From NCBI RefSeq assembly GCF_007993815.1, contig NZ_VJWE01000018.1:62001-126000 (forward strand): a stretch of DNA of 64,000 nt, given 5' to 3'. Below, piece after piece: positions 1-10,571 of this stretch; within the stretch, counting starts at the first letter, position 1; each line of letters opens with the position of its first letter. A program made the position numbers and the translations under genes. Under the pieces are notes generated by a model that worked only from the letters and a program-made list of their open reading frames with translations, did not search any database and had not been told where the DNA came from. The stretch comes from Acidovorax delafieldii. Its GTDB lineage: Bacteria > Pseudomonadota > Gammaproteobacteria > Burkholderiales > Burkholderiaceae_C.

Positions 1-268
1 ATTCGTTCGACACCTGGACTGTGCAGGTGTTCGGAGGGCCGTTGACACGACAGAAGGCCAGTAGCAGCTATTCGCGCTGGTAGGCATGACGTTTGTGTAT
101 TCGCGGGTGCAATCCAGAAGCACGCCACGTGCTTGGCCGCTCGTTCATGTTTTAGGCCTGTTTCCCGTCCTCCTTGACGAACTCTGAAAGGCCCCTTTTG
201 CCAATGAACTGCACAGTGCGAAACCAGGATGCGTAAGGGTGCCGCCAGCTAGAGCATTTCTATTTTCA
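1..268. other. Left-edge stretch with no recognisable gene
   Basis: I see no supported gene here. Short open frames run in from the left edge and stop within about 90 bases. None gives a product I recognise, and none has a ribosome binding site inside the window. The stretch separates whatever lies to the left from the copper-responsive promoter that starts at 269. A MerR-family regulator might be expected here, but none is encoded. Confidence 0.4.
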
Positions 269-302
269 GGCTTGACATTGCCACCGTGTTAAGCCCTATT
301 GT
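269..302 (+). promoter_or_regulatory. MerR-family (CueR-like) metal-responsive promoter
   Basis: The -35 hexamer TTGACA (272-277) and -10 hexamer TATTGT (297-302) are separated by 19 bp, the over-long spacing typical of promoters untwisted by MerR-family activators. An inverted repeat lies across the spacer: GGCTTGACA (269-277), nine bases, TGTTAAGCC (287-295), matching at eight of nine positions. It faces the DUF2933 and copper ATPase genes. Metal control is inference from this architecture and the downstream genes. The regulator is not in the window. Confidence 0.72.
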
Positions 303-350
303 TTTCACCGGGACCATCATTGTCTCGATGGCCACTTCTTGGAGATCGCC

Positions 351-590
351 ATGAACCACGACCACACCACAGGGCATGCAGAAGCTGCCAACGCCAGCGG
401 AGGCAGCCGCAAATTGATTGGCGCAGTGATCATGCTTGCACTCATCGGGGCATTCTTCTTGCTCAGGGAACACTGGTCGCACATTGCGGGTTATTGGCCC
501 TATCTGCTCTTGCTGGCTTGCCCGTTGATGCACCTCTTCCATGGGCACGGGGGGCACGGCTCTCACGAAGGCGATTCGAGCAAAAAGTAA
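351..590 (+). CDS. DUF2933-type small His-rich membrane protein
   Basis: A 79-residue protein with His-rich ends (MNHDHTTGH at the start, [12 protein letters not shown] near the end) around two hydrophobic segments (about residues 22-39 and 46-62). This matches the DUF2933 family, which is often found beside copper/silver efflux genes. Its role is unknown; the histidines suggest metal contact at the membrane. I chose ATG 351 because GGAGAT at 341-346 gives a well-spaced ribosome binding site; a TTG twelve bases upstream is less likely. It is the first gene after the MerR-type promoter and lies 38 bases before the copper ATPase, so the two are probably co-transcribed. Confidence 0.75.
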   Translation: MNHDHTTGHAEAANASGGSRKLIGAVIMLALIGAFFLLREHWSHIAGYWPYLLLLACPLMHLFHGHGGHGSHEGDSSKK

Positions 591-628
591 TCTTGCAGGC
601 ACACAACACATTTGCAGGGAGGTCATTC

Positions 629-2998
629 ATGTCCAACGCGGAACCGCACGATCACACCCACCATGGCCAACAGCATCATGAGGGGGTCCACGGGGATACA
701 CCGCCGCCCATGACGAAACTGAAAGATCCAGTCTGCGGTATGGACGTGACGGAACAATCGCATCACTCGGCGGAGCATGAGGGGCTGCACTACTACTTCT
801 GTAGCGCCAAGTGCCAAACGAAGTTTGTTGAGGACCCGGACAAGTACGCTGTCACGCCTCCCGGTACCGACAAGGTTGCGCGTGAGCCAGAAACAGCTCA
901 GCCCGGCACCATCTACACCTGCCCCATGCACCCAGAGGTGCGGCAAGACCATCCCGGAAACTGCCCTAAATGCGGCATGACACTGGAACCCATGCTCCCC
1001 ACGCTGGATGAGGGAGAAAACGCCGAGCTCGTGGATTTCCGGCATCGCTTCTGGTGGACGCTGCCTCTCACTGTGGTGGTTACCGTCCTGGCCATGCTTG
1101 GGCACCGGTTGCAGTGGTTCGAGATGGTCACACAGAGCTGGATTGAACTGGTGCTGACGGTACCCATCGTCCTGTGGGCGGGCTGGCCCTTCTTCTTGCG
1201 CGGTGCGCAGTCGGTCGTGAACCGCAGTCCCAACATGTGGACGCTGATTGGTCTGGGAACGGGCGCAGCATTTGTCTATAGCGTGGTCGCGACCGTTGCG
1301 CCGGGGGTGTTTCCCGCCTCGTTCCAGGCCATGGGGCGCGTGGCGGTGTATTTCGAAGCTGCAGCGGTCATCATCTCGCTCACGCTGCTGGGTCAGATGC
1401 TGGAGCTCAAGGCGCGCTCGCAGACTTCGGCCGCCATCAAGTCGCTGCTGGGCCTGGCCCCCAAGACCGCGCGGCGTATTGACGCCAACGGTCAGGAGAG
1501 TGATGTTCCCTTGTCCCATGTCCATGTGGGAGACCTCTTGCGCGTGCGGCCTGGCGAGAAGGTTCCTGTGGATGGTGTGGTGGTCGAGGGGAGCAGCGCG
1601 GTGGACGAAGCCATGCTCACTGGCGAGCCGGTGCCCATCGTCAAAGGGCCTGGTGATGCCGTCATCGGTGCCACGCTCAATACCAACGGGGCACTGGTGA
1701 TCCGGTCCGAGCGGGTGGGCTCCGCCACCATGCTGTCGCAGATCGTTCAAATGGTTGCGCAGGCACAGCGCTCACGGGCCCCCATGCAGCGCATGGCCGA
1801 CCAGGTGGCGGGCTACTTCGTGATGGCTGTGGTGGGTATCGCGTTGCTCACACTCTTCGCGTGGGGCCTGTTCGGTCCGGAGCCACGCTGGGTCTACGGC
1901 CTGGTCAATGCAGTTGCGGTGCTGATCATCGCGTGCCCTTGTGCGTTGGGCCTGGCAACTCCCATGTCCATCATGGTGGCCACAGGCCGGGGGGCGACCA
2001 GCGGCGTGCTGTTCAGGGACGCGGCAGCCATCGAGAACCTGCGCAAGGTGGACACGCTGATCGTGGACAAAACAGGCACGCTCACCGAAGGCAAGCCCTC
2101 CTTCGAACGTGTAGTGGCCATGCCCGGTCTGTCCGAGGATGAGGTTCTGCGCCTGGCGGCCAGTCTGGACCAAGGCAGCGAGCATCCGCTGGCCGATGCC
2201 ATTGTCCAGGCAGCTCGCGCCAAGGGGCTCGCCCTGGACAAGCCCGAGGACTTTGAGTCCGGCTCGGGCATCGGTGTACGCGGGCGTGTCTCCGGGCGCC
2301 AACTCGCCCTGGGCAACACGGTCCTCATGGAGCAGGTGGGGGTTTCTGCAGATCCGCTGCTTTCGCAGGCAGAGGCCTTGCGCGCCACAGGCGCCAGCGT
2401 GATGTACCTGGCGGCCGATGGCCAGCTTCAAGGCCTGCTGGCGGTCTCGGATGCCATCAAGGCCAGCACGCCGGAAGCGCTGGCGACCTTGCATGCGGCG
2501 GGACTGCGCATTGTCATGGCCACGGGCGACGGCATGACCACCGCCAAGGCGGTGGGGGCCAAACTGGGGATTGATGAGGTCCATGGCGAAGTCAAGCCTG
2601 CGGACAAGCTGGCCCTGGTGTCGCGGCTGCAGGCCGAAGGCCGTGTTGTCGCCATGGCGGGGGACGGGATCAACGACGCGCCCGCCCTTGCCAAGGCGGA
2701 TGTGGGGATCGCGATGGGCACCGGCACCGACGTGGCGATGAACAGCGCACAGGTCACCCTGGTCAAGGGCGATCTGCGAGGGATTTCCACTGCGCGGGAA
2801 TTGTCGGAGGCGACGGTGGGCAATATGAAGCAGAACCTGATGTTTGCCTTCCTCTACAACGCGCTGGGCATCCCGATCGCCGCAGGGCTGCTGTATCCCT
2901 TCACCGGATGGCTGCTGTCGCCAATGATTGCGGCCCTGGCGATGAGCCTGAGTTCTGCGTCGGTGATCACCAACGCGCTGCGGCTGCGCAAGGGCTGA
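629..2998 (+). CDS. copA: Copper/silver-exporting P1B-1-type ATPase
   Basis: A 789-residue inner-membrane ATPase that would pump monovalent copper or silver out of the cytoplasm. In order it has a His-rich N-terminus (about 1-30), a YHS domain (DPVCGMD, about 38-80), a second heavy-metal-binding domain (YTCPMHPEV...CPKCGM, about 97-125), eight predicted membrane segments, the CPC metal site at 436-438, the phosphorylated Asp480 in DKTGTLTEG, and GDGIND near 678. The lack of a classical CxxC HMA domain together with YHS and CPMHP modules is typical of SilP/CopA-like enzymes of resistance islands. ATG 629 has GGGAGG just upstream; the frame is open further upstream but without such a site. Copper versus silver preference cannot be told from sequence. 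Confidence 0.92.
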   Translation: MSNAEPHDHTHHGQQHHEGVHGDTPPPMTKLKDPVCGMDVTEQSHHSAEHEGLHYYFCSAKCQTKFVEDPDKYAVTPPGTDKVAREPETAQPGTIYTCPMHPEVRQDHPGNCPKCGMTLEPMLPTLDEGENAELVDFRHRFWWTLPLTVVVTVLAMLGHRLQWFEMVTQSWIELVLTVPIVLWAGWPFFLRGAQSVVNRSPNMWTLIGLGTGAAFVYSVVATVAPGVFPASFQAMGRVAVYFEAAAVIISLTLLGQMLELKARSQTSAAIKSLLGLAPKTARRIDANGQESDVPLSHVHVGDLLRVRPGEKVPVDGVVVEGSSAVDEAMLTGEPVPIVKGPGDAVIGATLNTNGALVIRSERVGSATMLSQIVQMVAQAQRSRAPMQRMADQVAGYFVMAVVGIALLTLFAWGLFGPEPRWVYGLVNAVAVLIIACPCALGLATPMSIMVATGRGATSGVLFRDAAAIENLRKVDTLIVDKTGTLTEGKPSFERVVAMPGLSEDEVLRLAASLDQGSEHPLADAIVQAARAKGLALDKPEDFESGSGIGVRGRVSGRQLALGNTVLMEQVGVSADPLLSQAEALRATGASVMYLAADGQLQGLLAVSDAIKASTPEALATLHAAGLRIVMATGDGMTTAKAVGAKLGIDEVHGEVKPADKLALVSRLQAEGRVVAMAGDGINDAPALAKADVGIAMGTGTDVAMNSAQVTLVKGDLRGISTARELSEATVGNMKQNLMFAFLYNALGIPIAAGLLYPFTGWLLSPMIAALAMSLSSASVITNALRLRKG

Positions 2999-3012
2999 GG
3001 AGGGGCCGCTTG

Positions 3013-3040
3013 CACGGACTTGATCTGGGTTAAGTCCGTG
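3013..3040. repeat. Perfect 9-bp inverted repeat between copA and the next gene
   Basis: CACGGACTT (3013-3021) and AAGTCCGTG (3032-3040) form a perfect inverted repeat around ten bases. No T-run follows on either strand, so it is not a textbook terminator. It contains TTGAT-CTGG-GTTAA (3020-3033), which matches eight of ten positions of the FNR/Anr consensus. It could be an operator for the gene starting at 3068 or a weak transcript end for the ATPase operon. Confidence 0.45.
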
Positions 3041-3067
3041 ACTGGCATTCTGGATACCATTCGCACC

Positions 3068-3523
3068 ATGATCGCTGTCAGGAACACCGTGTTGCGCCAA
3101 AGACGCTGGATAACCAGCGTTCTGGTCGCGGTGTTGCTTCTGATGCAGTTCGCGTTGGCGGCCTATGCCTGTCCCAAGCTGGACTCCGCAGCCCATGCGG
3201 CATCGATGCAAAAAGCGGGCATGGCCATGGAAGACTCAGTCGGCATGCCCTCCATGCCCGATTGCCACGCTATGGCGGGAACCATGGATGAGCAAGATCC
3301 TCAGCTGTGTCGAGCCCATTGTGATGGCGACAGCTTGTCCTCCCCCTCGCTACAAGGTCTCGATCTGCAGGCGCTCGCGGCTCACGCCATCTGGGTTGCT
3401 TATGTGCTGCCCGTGATCCTGGACTCAGAACGCCATATTGACCCTCGGGCTGTCTACGCAGAGCTGGACAGTCGAGCGGGCTCTCCCCCCATCTATCTGA
3501 CCCATCAGGTCTTTCGGAATTGA
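3068..3523 (+). CDS. Small secreted Cys/His/Met-containing protein of the copper locus
   Basis: A 151-residue protein with a basic start followed by a hydrophobic segment (about residues 17-35) ending near AAYACP, which reads as a signal peptide or N-terminal anchor. The mature part contains Cys, His and Met residues in a spaced pattern (HAASMQKAGMAMED, MPDCHAMAG, CRAHCDGD) that could bind copper. The second half is ordinary sequence. I do not recognise a firm family; it resembles the small DUF2946/CopL-like proteins that accompany copper efflux genes. ATG 3068 fits a normal signal peptide; the frame is open further upstream. It precedes the cusCBA genes and may be a periplasmic metal buffer. 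That function is inference. Confidence 0.6.
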   Translation: MIAVRNTVLRQRRWITSVLVAVLLLMQFALAAYACPKLDSAAHAASMQKAGMAMEDSVGMPSMPDCHAMAGTMDEQDPQLCRAHCDGDSLSSPSLQGLDLQALAAHAIWVAYVLPVILDSERHIDPRAVYAELDSRAGSPPIYLTHQVFRN

Positions 3524-3598
3524 ACGTGCACGGCGTGTGCGCTGCCTTGCAGCGTGCGCGCAGGTCTGACTTCGTGCCCCTTCATTTCGAGGACTATC

Positions 3599-4924
3599 AT
3601 GCCCAACATCTCCTTCGGCGCTCCCTGCGAGCGCCTGCCTGCGCAACTGCGCATTCATCCTCTCTCGCCGCGCATCCGTGTGCGCAACCTCAACCATCTG
3701 CGCCTTTGCGCTCTCGGATTCCTGCTGGCCGGCATCGGCCTTGCAGGCAACCAGGCCCACGCCCTGGGGTTTGCCGAAGCCTTGGATCTGGCGGAGCAGC
3801 ACAGCCCTCGTATCACGGCCCAGCGGCTGCAGATTGACGCAGCCAGCAGTACCCAGAAGTCGGCGGGAACTCTGCCGGATCCAAAGCTCTCGGTCGGGGT
3901 CGAGAACTTTCCCATCAGCGGCATGGATCGCTTCAGCCTTACGCGCGAGTCCATGACCATGCAACGCCTGGCGCTGATGCAGGAGGTTCCCAACCGTGCC
4001 AAACGAGATGCGCAGATCGCCAGCGCCCAGGCCAAGGTGGAGCGCGAACGCGCCACTCTGGGGGTCCAGCGTCTGCAGATCCGCCAGGAGCTGAGCCAAG
4101 CCTGGATCATGGCCCAGGCCATTGAACAGCGCGACCAGGTGCTTGCCGGTCTACTGAGTGAGAACCAGCGCCTGCAGGACAGCCTGCCTGCCCGCATCGC
4201 AGGGGGGACGGCCCAGGCGGGCGATCTTCTGATGGCCAAGCAGGAGGCTCTTGCGCTGTCGGACCGCAGGGACGATCTGCAGCGGGACCGATCCAAGGCC
4301 AGGGCGATGTTGCGGCGCTGGGTTGGCGCCCGCGCCGACGAGGCGCTGCAGGGAGTTCCCGGGCCGCTGAGCCGCCCTTTGGACCAGCTTCGGTCAGAGG
4401 TACACCGCCACGCGGAACTCGCGCAGTACCCCGCCATGCAAGCCATGGCCTTGGCGGAAACGCGCGAAGCCCAGGCAGAAACCAAGGGTGATTGGTCCTG
4501 GGAAGTCGCCTACAGCCGCCGCGACCGCCGCTGGGGCGACATGGTGTCTTTCCAGGTGACCTTTGATCTTCCCTGGCAACAGGAGCGGCGTCAGGGACCC
4601 CAGATCAAGGCCAAGCAGCTGGAGCTGCAGCGCCTGGAAGCCGAGCAGGAGGACGTGACCCGCAGGCACCTACAGGAGCTGGAGGACAGCGCCTCAGAGC
4701 TGGCGGCACTGAACAGTCAGATCGAGCGGCTGCAATCGGCTGGCATCGGCTTGGCACAAGGGCGCGCCGAACTCGCGTTGGCCAACTACCAGTCTGCCAA
4801 GGGCGATTTGAGCGCCGTGCTGGCTACAAGGGCCCAGGTGCGGGAGGCGCACTGGCGACTCATTGAGCTGCAGGCACAGCGGGACACCGTGATTGCCCGC
4901 CTGAACAGCCTGATCGCGGACTGA
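3599..4924 (+). CDS. cusC: CusC/CzcC-like outer-membrane efflux protein (TolC family)
   Basis: A 441-residue TolC-family protein forming the outer-membrane duct of a heavy-metal RND efflux system. An N-terminal hydrophobic stretch (about residues 34-55, ending in NQAHA) looks like a signal sequence after an unusually long basic leader. The remainder shows the two long alpha-helical hairpin repeats of the family, with heptad-rich Gln/Glu/Ala segments around residues 130-240 and 330-430. ATG 3599 has GAGGA just upstream; a GTG further upstream in frame is possible. Twelve bases separate it from the adaptor gene, so cusC, cusB and cusA form one operon. No lipobox is obvious. Confidence 0.87.
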   Translation: MPNISFGAPCERLPAQLRIHPLSPRIRVRNLNHLRLCALGFLLAGIGLAGNQAHALGFAEALDLAEQHSPRITAQRLQIDAASSTQKSAGTLPDPKLSVGVENFPISGMDRFSLTRESMTMQRLALMQEVPNRAKRDAQIASAQAKVERERATLGVQRLQIRQELSQAWIMAQAIEQRDQVLAGLLSENQRLQDSLPARIAGGTAQAGDLLMAKQEALALSDRRDDLQRDRSKARAMLRRWVGARADEALQGVPGPLSRPLDQLRSEVHRHAELAQYPAMQAMALAETREAQAETKGDWSWEVAYSRRDRRWGDMVSFQVTFDLPWQQERRQGPQIKAKQLELQRLEAEQEDVTRRHLQELEDSASELAALNSQIERLQSAGIGLAQGRAELALANYQSAKGDLSAVLATRAQVREAHWRLIELQAQRDTVIARLNSLIAD

Positions 4925-4936
4925 AGGGAGAACAAC

Positions 4937-6454
4937 ATGACCAATACCGTTTTCAGGAAAACAGTTGTGGCTGTGGCACTGGTTGCTGCAGGCATTGCCC
5001 TCGGCTGGGGAGTCTCCCAATGGCGCATCGCAAGCAGTCATGCACCTGGCGCTACGCCCGCATCTGCAGAAGCTGCGAAGACCGACCGCAAGGTGCTGTA
5101 CTGGTACGACCCCATGGTGCCGACGCAGAAATTCGACAAGCCTGGCAAATCGCCCTACATGGACATGGCCCTGGTTCCCAAGTACGCCGATGAGGACACT
5201 CAACAAGGCGCAGGATTGAGCGTCTCCGCCCAGGCGGTGCAAGCCCTCGGCCTGCGCACCGCCATGGTCGAGCAGCGCGACATTGGGTCCGATGTGGACG
5301 TGCTGGGCACGGTCCAGCTCAATGACCGGGATGTGAGCATCGTCCAGGCGCGCTCAGCCGGGTTCGTGGAGCGGGTCTACGCCCGGGCCCCGGGCGACGT
5401 GGTGGCCGCAGGCGCGCCATTGGCCGATCTACTGCTGCCAGAGTGGGTGGCTGCGCAGCGCGAGTTTCTCGCGGTCCGGGCGCTCAAGGACGAGTCGCTG
5501 ACGACAGCAGCGCGCCAGCGGCTGTCGCTGCTGGGCATGCCTGCCTCGCTCGTGGCCCAGGTGGAGCGCACGGGCGAACCTCAGGGCCGCTACACGGTGA
5601 CCTTCCCGCAGGCCGGCATGGTGGCTGAACTGATGGTGCGCCAGGGCATGACGGTCTCTTCGGGGGGCAGTCTGGTGCGCGTAAACGGCCTGGCCAGCGT
5701 CTGGATCGAAGCGGCCGTTCCTGAAGCGCAAAGCGGTCCCTTGCAACTGGGGCAGGACGCCCAGGTCCGATTGGCCGCGTTTCCGGGCGAAACCCTCAAC
5801 GCCCGGGTCGTGAGCATCCTCCCAGAGGCCAACCGGGACACCCGCACGGTGCGCGTGCGCCTGGAGCTTCCCAACCCCACCCAGCGCCTGAAGGCGGGCA
5901 TGTCCGGGCAGATCGTCCTGGCCGGACGCACACAACCAGCGCTGCTGGTGCCCAGCGAAGCGGTGATCCGCACCGGCAAGAGGGCGTTGGTCTACGTGGT
6001 GGACGGTCCTGGCAAGTACCACCCCGTCCAGGTGCAACTCGGCGGGGAAATCGATGACCGCCTCGTCATTCAAGGCGGCCTCACCGCAGGACAACAGGTG
6101 GTCGCCTCGGCACAGTTCCTGATCGACTCGGAAGCCAGCCTGCGAGGCATCATGCCCGCACAGCCTCCAGGCAGCAGCGCGCAACCCATCGCTGAACAGG
6201 GTTCCTCGGCCTCTGCGGCTCCGGCGTCCAAGAGCTTTACGGTGCGAGGGGTGGTCGATGAGGTCACGCCAACCGAGCTGACCCTTACCCACGAGGCCGT
6301 GCCTGAACTGAAGTGGCCCGGCATGACCATGCCATTCAAGTTGGCAAACCCAGAACTGGCAAAAGCACTGAAACCCGAGCAGCAGGTGAAGTTCACCTTC
6401 CAGCAGCAAGGCAAGGACTTCGTGATCACTGCCGTGGAAAGGATCAAGCCATGA
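4937..6454 (+). CDS. cusB: CusB-like periplasmic adaptor with fused CusF-like domain
   Basis: A 505-residue membrane-fusion protein linking the RND pump to the outer-membrane duct. After a signal or anchor segment (about 8-28) there is a metal-binding YWYDPM module (about 55-85), then the barrel-sandwich, alpha-hairpin and beta-barrel domains of the CusB family. The last 75 residues form a CusF-like copper chaperone domain: His452, Trp460, Met463 and Met465 have exactly the spacing of the CusF ligands His36, Trp44, Met47 and Met49. In Escherichia coli CusF is a separate protein; here it is tethered to the adaptor. AAGGGAG precedes ATG 4937. The stop overlaps the start of cusA in ATGA, indicating translational coupling. 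Confidence 0.92.
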   Translation: MTNTVFRKTVVAVALVAAGIALGWGVSQWRIASSHAPGATPASAEAAKTDRKVLYWYDPMVPTQKFDKPGKSPYMDMALVPKYADEDTQQGAGLSVSAQAVQALGLRTAMVEQRDIGSDVDVLGTVQLNDRDVSIVQARSAGFVERVYARAPGDVVAAGAPLADLLLPEWVAAQREFLAVRALKDESLTTAARQRLSLLGMPASLVAQVERTGEPQGRYTVTFPQAGMVAELMVRQGMTVSSGGSLVRVNGLASVWIEAAVPEAQSGPLQLGQDAQVRLAAFPGETLNARVVSILPEANRDTRTVRVRLELPNPTQRLKAGMSGQIVLAGRTQPALLVPSEAVIRTGKRALVYVVDGPGKYHPVQVQLGGEIDDRLVIQGGLTAGQQVVASAQFLIDSEASLRGIMPAQPPGSSAQPIAEQGSSASAAPASKSFTVRGVVDEVTPTELTLTHEAVPELKWPGMTMPFKLANPELAKALKPEQQVKFTFQQQGKDFVITAVERIKP

Positions 6455-9400
6455 TCGCGCGTCTGATCCGCTGGTCGGTGGCGAACCGACTCCTGGTTCT
6501 GCTGGCGACCGTGATGCTTACGGCCTGGGGCGTGTGGGGTGTGCGCAGCACCCCCGTGGACGCTCTTCCCGATTTGTCGGATGTCCAGGTCATCATTCGC
6601 ACTTCCTATCCCGGCCAAGCACCGCAGATAGTGGAGAACCAGGTCACATACCCGCTGTCCACCACCATGCTGTCCGTCCCGGGCGCCAAGACGGTGCGAG
6701 GTTTCTCGTTCTTTGGCGACTCATTCGTCTACATCCTGTTCGAGGATGGCACGGACCTGTACTGGGCGCGCTCGCGGGTGCTGGAGTACATGAACCAGGT
6801 GCAGGGACGACTACCCGCTACGGCCAAGTCGTCGTTGGGCCCAGATGCCACCGGGGTGGGCTGGATCTTCCAGTACGCCCTGGTAGATCGCACCGGCAAA
6901 AACGACCTGGCCCAGCTTCGCGCCTTGCAGGACTGGTTCCTGAAGTTCGAACTCAAGAGCTTACCCAACGTGGCCGAGGTGGCATCGGTCGGTGGCATGG
7001 TCAAGCAGTACCAGGTCGTGCTCGACCCCATCAAGCTTGCGTCCCAAGGCCTCACTCAGGGGCAGGTGCGCGAGGCCATCATGAATGCCAACCAGGAAAC
7101 GGGGGGATCGGTGCTGGAACTGTCCGGCGCCGAGTACATGGTGCGCGCCAGCGGCTATCTCAAGACGCTGGACGACTTCCGCGCCATCCCGTTGGTGTCG
7201 CGCGCAGGGGTGCCTGTGCGCCTGGGGGATGTCGCCACCGTCCAGATCGGGCCGGAAATGCGGCGCGGCATCGCTGAACTCGACGGCGAGGGGGAAGTGG
7301 CTGGAGGCGTGGTCGTGCTGCGATCTGGCAAGAACGCCCAGGAAACGATCCAGGCCGTAAAGGCCAAACTCAGCGAGCTGCAAAGCAGCCTGCCCCAGGG
7401 CGTGGAGATCGTCACCACCTACGACCGCAGCGCACTCATCGAGCGGGCGATCCAGAACCTCAGCACCAAACTCGTAGAGGAGTTCATTGTGGTGGCGGTG
7501 GTCTGTGTCTTGTTCCTCTGGCACCTGCGTTCTGCGCTGGTCGCCATCATTTCTCTGCCGCTGGGGATCATGGCGGCGTTTCTGGTGATGCGCTACCAGG
7601 GCATCAACGCCAACATCATGTCCCTGGGCGGGATTGCAATCGCCGTGGGCGCCATGGTCGATGCAGCAGTGGTGATGATCGAGAACGCCCACAAGAAGCT
7701 GGAGGCCTGGCAGCACAAGCATCCCGACCGCCAACTGGTGGGGGAAGAACGCTGGAAAGTGATCACCGAAGCTGCCGAGGAGGTGGGCCCCGCGCTGTTC
7801 TTCTCGCTGCTTATCATCACGTTGTCCTTTGTGCCCGTTTTTACGCTGGAAGCACAGGAAGGCCGCTTGTTTGGACCGCTGGCGTTCACGAAGACCTACG
7901 CGATGGCCGCAGCTGCGGCACTCTCGGTCACGCTGATCCCGGTCCTCATGGGCTACTGGATCCGGGGGCGTATCCCTGACGAGCAGAAAAACCCCATCAC
8001 CCGCGCGCTGATTGCCGTGTACCGACCTTGCCTTGAGTGGGTCTTGCATCGTCCCAAATCCACCCTGGTCATCGCCGTGCTGGCGCTGACGACCACGATC
8101 TGGCCCCTGTCGCGGTTGGGGGGCGAGTTCCTGCCCAGGCTGGATGAAGGCGATCTGCTGTACATGCCGTCAGCCCTGCCGGGCCTGTCGGCACAGCGAG
8201 CCACGGAGCTTCTGCAATTGAGCAACCGGATGATCAAGACGGTGCCCGAGGTCGAGCGCGTCTTCGGCAAGGCGGGCCGCGCAGAGACCGCCACCGATCC
8301 GGCCCCGCTGGAAATGTTCGAGACCACGGTGAAGCTCAAGCCCAGAGACCAATGGCGTCCAGGAATGACGCCCGAGGGCCTGATCGAAGAGTTGGACAAG
8401 GCCGTCAAGATCCCCGGCCTGTCCAACATCTGGATTCCACCCATTCGCAACCGAATCGACATGCTGGCAACCGGCATCAAGAGCCCCATCGGTGTCAAGG
8501 TGACGGGCAACGACCTGCAGGTGATCGATGGGATCGCGGCACAGGTCGAGCAGGTCGCCAAAGGCATTCCGGGAGTGGCCTCGTCACTGGCCGAGCGCCT
8601 GACAGGGGGCCGCTACGTCGATGTCCGCATCGATCGCACGGCCGCGGGGCGCTACGGGCTGAATGTGTCCGATATCCAGGCCGTGGTCTCCGGGGCCATC
8701 GGTGGAGAAAACGTCTCGGAAACGGTCGAGGGCTTGGCCCGCTTCCCGATCAACCTGCGCTATCCGCGTGAGTGGAGAGACTCGCCCGAACGCTTGGCCC
8801 AATTGCCCATCTCCACCCCCATGGGGCAGCAGATCACGCTGGGTACGGTGGCCAGCATCGCCATCACCGATGGGCCACCCATGCTCAAAAGCGAGAACGC
8901 CCGCCCATCGGGCTGGGTATATGTCGATGTGCGGGGACGAGATCTGGCATCGGTGGCCAATGACCTGCGCGACGCGGTGAGCCGACAGATCAAGCTGCAG
9001 CCAGGAGTCAGCATCACGTACTCTGGCCAGTTCGAGTACCTAGAGCGGGCCAATGCTCGCCTCAAGGTGGTGGTACCAGCCACCTTGCTGATCATTTTCG
9101 TGCTTTTGTACTTGACCTTCTCGCGCATGGGTGAGGCGGGACTGATCATGGCGACGTTGCCATTCGCGTTGACCGGGGGCATCTGGTTCCTCTACCTGAT
9201 GAACTACAACCTGTCCATCGCCACCGGTGTGGGCTTCATCGCCCTGGCGGGGGTCGCGGCAGAGTTCGGGGTGGTCATGCTCATCTACCTCAAGCAGGCA
9301 CTCGCAGAGAGATGTCCAGACGGCAGGCAGCCCACACTGGAAGAGCTGCTGGACGCGATTCGGGAAGGTGCCGTGCTGCGCGTGCGACCCAAGGCCATGA

Positions 9401-9597
9401 CCGTGGCAGTCATTCTGGCGGGCCTGGTGCCCATCGTGTGGAGCAGCGGGACAGGCTCGGAGGTCATGAGCCGCATCGCGGCTCCCATGCTGGGCGGTAT
9501 GGTGACCGCACCGCTGCTTTCTTTGTTCGTGATTCCTGCAGCCTATGTGCTGATGCGAAAGCCAAGGAGAGTGAAAACAGAGGCATCTGGAGGCTGA
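6451..9597 (+). CDS. cusA: CusA-like Cu(I)/Ag(I) RND efflux pump
   Basis: A 1048-residue inner-membrane proton-driven transporter of the heavy-metal RND family, the usual family length. It has the twelve-helix RND layout with two large periplasmic loops and the conserved [15 protein letters not shown] segment in the fourth helix region, which carries the proton-relay Asp. The methionines that coordinate copper in Escherichia coli CusA (573, 623, 672) are present here one position earlier: Met572 in LLYMPS, Met622 in PLEMFET and Met671 in RIDMLATG. This supports monovalent copper/silver rather than zinc or cobalt. The start overlaps the stop of cusB (ATGA); an upstream-extended frame lies inside cusB and is not the real start. 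Confidence 0.95.
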   Translation: MIARLIRWSVANRLLVLLATVMLTAWGVWGVRSTPVDALPDLSDVQVIIRTSYPGQAPQIVENQVTYPLSTTMLSVPGAKTVRGFSFFGDSFVYILFEDGTDLYWARSRVLEYMNQVQGRLPATAKSSLGPDATGVGWIFQYALVDRTGKNDLAQLRALQDWFLKFELKSLPNVAEVASVGGMVKQYQVVLDPIKLASQGLTQGQVREAIMNANQETGGSVLELSGAEYMVRASGYLKTLDDFRAIPLVSRAGVPVRLGDVATVQIGPEMRRGIAELDGEGEVAGGVVVLRSGKNAQETIQAVKAKLSELQSSLPQGVEIVTTYDRSALIERAIQNLSTKLVEEFIVVAVVCVLFLWHLRSALVAIISLPLGIMAAFLVMRYQGINANIMSLGGIAIAVGAMVDAAVVMIENAHKKLEAWQHKHPDRQLVGEERWKVITEAAEEVGPALFFSLLIITLSFVPVFTLEAQEGRLFGPLAFTKTYAMAAAAALSVTLIPVLMGYWIRGRIPDEQKNPITRALIAVYRPCLEWVLHRPKSTLVIAVLALTTTIWPLSRLGGEFLPRLDEGDLLYMPSALPGLSAQRATELLQLSNRMIKTVPEVERVFGKAGRAETATDPAPLEMFETTVKLKPRDQWRPGMTPEGLIEELDKAVKIPGLSNIWIPPIRNRIDMLATGIKSPIGVKVTGNDLQVIDGIAAQVEQVAKGIPGVASSLAERLTGGRYVDVRIDRTAAGRYGLNVSDIQAVVSGAIGGENVSETVEGLARFPINLRYPREWRDSPERLAQLPISTPMGQQITLGTVASIAITDGPPMLKSENARPSGWVYVDVRGRDLASVANDLRDAVSRQIKLQPGVSITYSGQFEYLERANARLKVVVPATLLIIFVLLYLTFSRMGEAGLIMATLPFALTGGIWFLYLMNYNLSIATGVGFIALAGVAAEFGVVMLIYLKQALAERCPDGRQPTLEELLDAIREGAVLRVRPKAMTVAVILAGLVPIVWSSGTGSEVMSRIAAPMLGGMVTAPLLSLFVIPAAYVLMRKPRRVKTEASGG

Positions 9598-9737
9598 ACG
9601 CTGCGTTGCGCAAGCTGGTGCTAGCGATAAACCAGTTGTTTCTCACTCCCAATCGCGCACGCTTGCATGCTATTTTGCGCACGGTGCAAGCGTCAGGCGT
9701 GCAAAATCTGCGGACTGACCGCCCGGAAAGAACAACA

Positions 9738-10550
9738 GTGGAAATTCGTAAGCGCAACAACGTGCATGTGATCGATGCAATTCGCCCGGACGTCCCCGTG
9801 CTCGTCTATGCGCACGGCTTTGGGTGTAGCCAGCATATGTGGCGACACATCACTCCGGCCTTTGAAGGTAAGTGCCACCAGGTCTTGTTCGACTACGTCG
9901 GCTGCGGCCAATCAGACTTGGCCGCCTTTGACCCCGTGAAGTACGCAAGTCTGAAAGGCTACGTGCAAGATCTGCTGGATGTATGCGACGCATTGGGCAT
10001 CGAGCGCGGAGTGCATTTTGTTGGACATTCGGTCAGCGCCAGCATCGGCCTGCTGGCCTCCATCGAGCGACCTATGCTTTTTGATCGCCTGATTCTGGTC
10101 GGCCCGTCGCCTTGCTACATCAATCACGCTCCGGACTACCTTGGAGGGTTCGAGCGCCAGGATTTGGAGGGCCTATTGGACCTCATGGACCAGAACTTCA
10201 TGGGCTGGTCCAGCTACCTCGCACCCATTGTGGCGGGAGCGCCGCAGGCAGACAGTCTGGGCGGAGAGCTGTCCGAGAGTTTCTGCTCAACCGATCCTAC
10301 GATGGCTCGTATCTTTGCGCAGGCAACCTTCTTTGCGGATACCAGAGAGGAGCTGTCGCGCGTGACCCGGCCGAGTCTGATCTTGCAGCATGGCAACGAT
10401 GCGTTGGCGCCCCATTCGGTGGGGGAATACATGCACAAGAAGCTCAGGGACAGCACGCTGGAAGTGCTGGACGTGACCGGACACTGCGCCCACATGAGTC
10501 ATCCTCACTTGGTGACGGCCGCCATGCAGCGATATCTCTCCTTAGCGTGA
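9738..10550 (+). CDS. RsbQ-like alpha/beta hydrolase
   Basis: A 270-residue alpha/beta hydrolase closely resembling Bacillus subtilis RsbQ (269 residues), the partner of the PAS-domain phosphatase RsbP in energy-stress signalling and a relative of the plant karrikin/strigolactone receptors. Shared segments include GFGCSQHMW, LFDYVGCGQSDL, LVGPSPCY and SLILQHGND. The catalytic triad is Ser98 (GHSVSA), Asp221 and His249, each two positions after the RsbQ residues Ser96, Asp219 and His247. The GTG start at 9738 has GGAAAG seven bases upstream and gives the RsbQ length; the frame is open further upstream into cusA. It lies 21 bases before a PAS-GGDEF gene, its probable signalling partner. The natural substrate is unknown. 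Confidence 0.88.
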   Translation: MEIRKRNNVHVIDAIRPDVPVLVYAHGFGCSQHMWRHITPAFEGKCHQVLFDYVGCGQSDLAAFDPVKYASLKGYVQDLLDVCDALGIERGVHFVGHSVSASIGLLASIERPMLFDRLILVGPSPCYINHAPDYLGGFERQDLEGLLDLMDQNFMGWSSYLAPIVAGAPQADSLGGELSESFCSTDPTMARIFAQATFFADTREELSRVTRPSLILQHGNDALAPHSVGEYMHKKLRDSTLEVLDVTGHCAHMSHPHLVTAAMQRYLSLA

Positions 10551-10571
10551 GCGAAACCGAGAGGGCGGAAC

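Noticed and set aside
1-268. A truncated gene running in from the left edge
   Set aside because: Frames close within about 90 bases and none gives a recognisable C-terminus.
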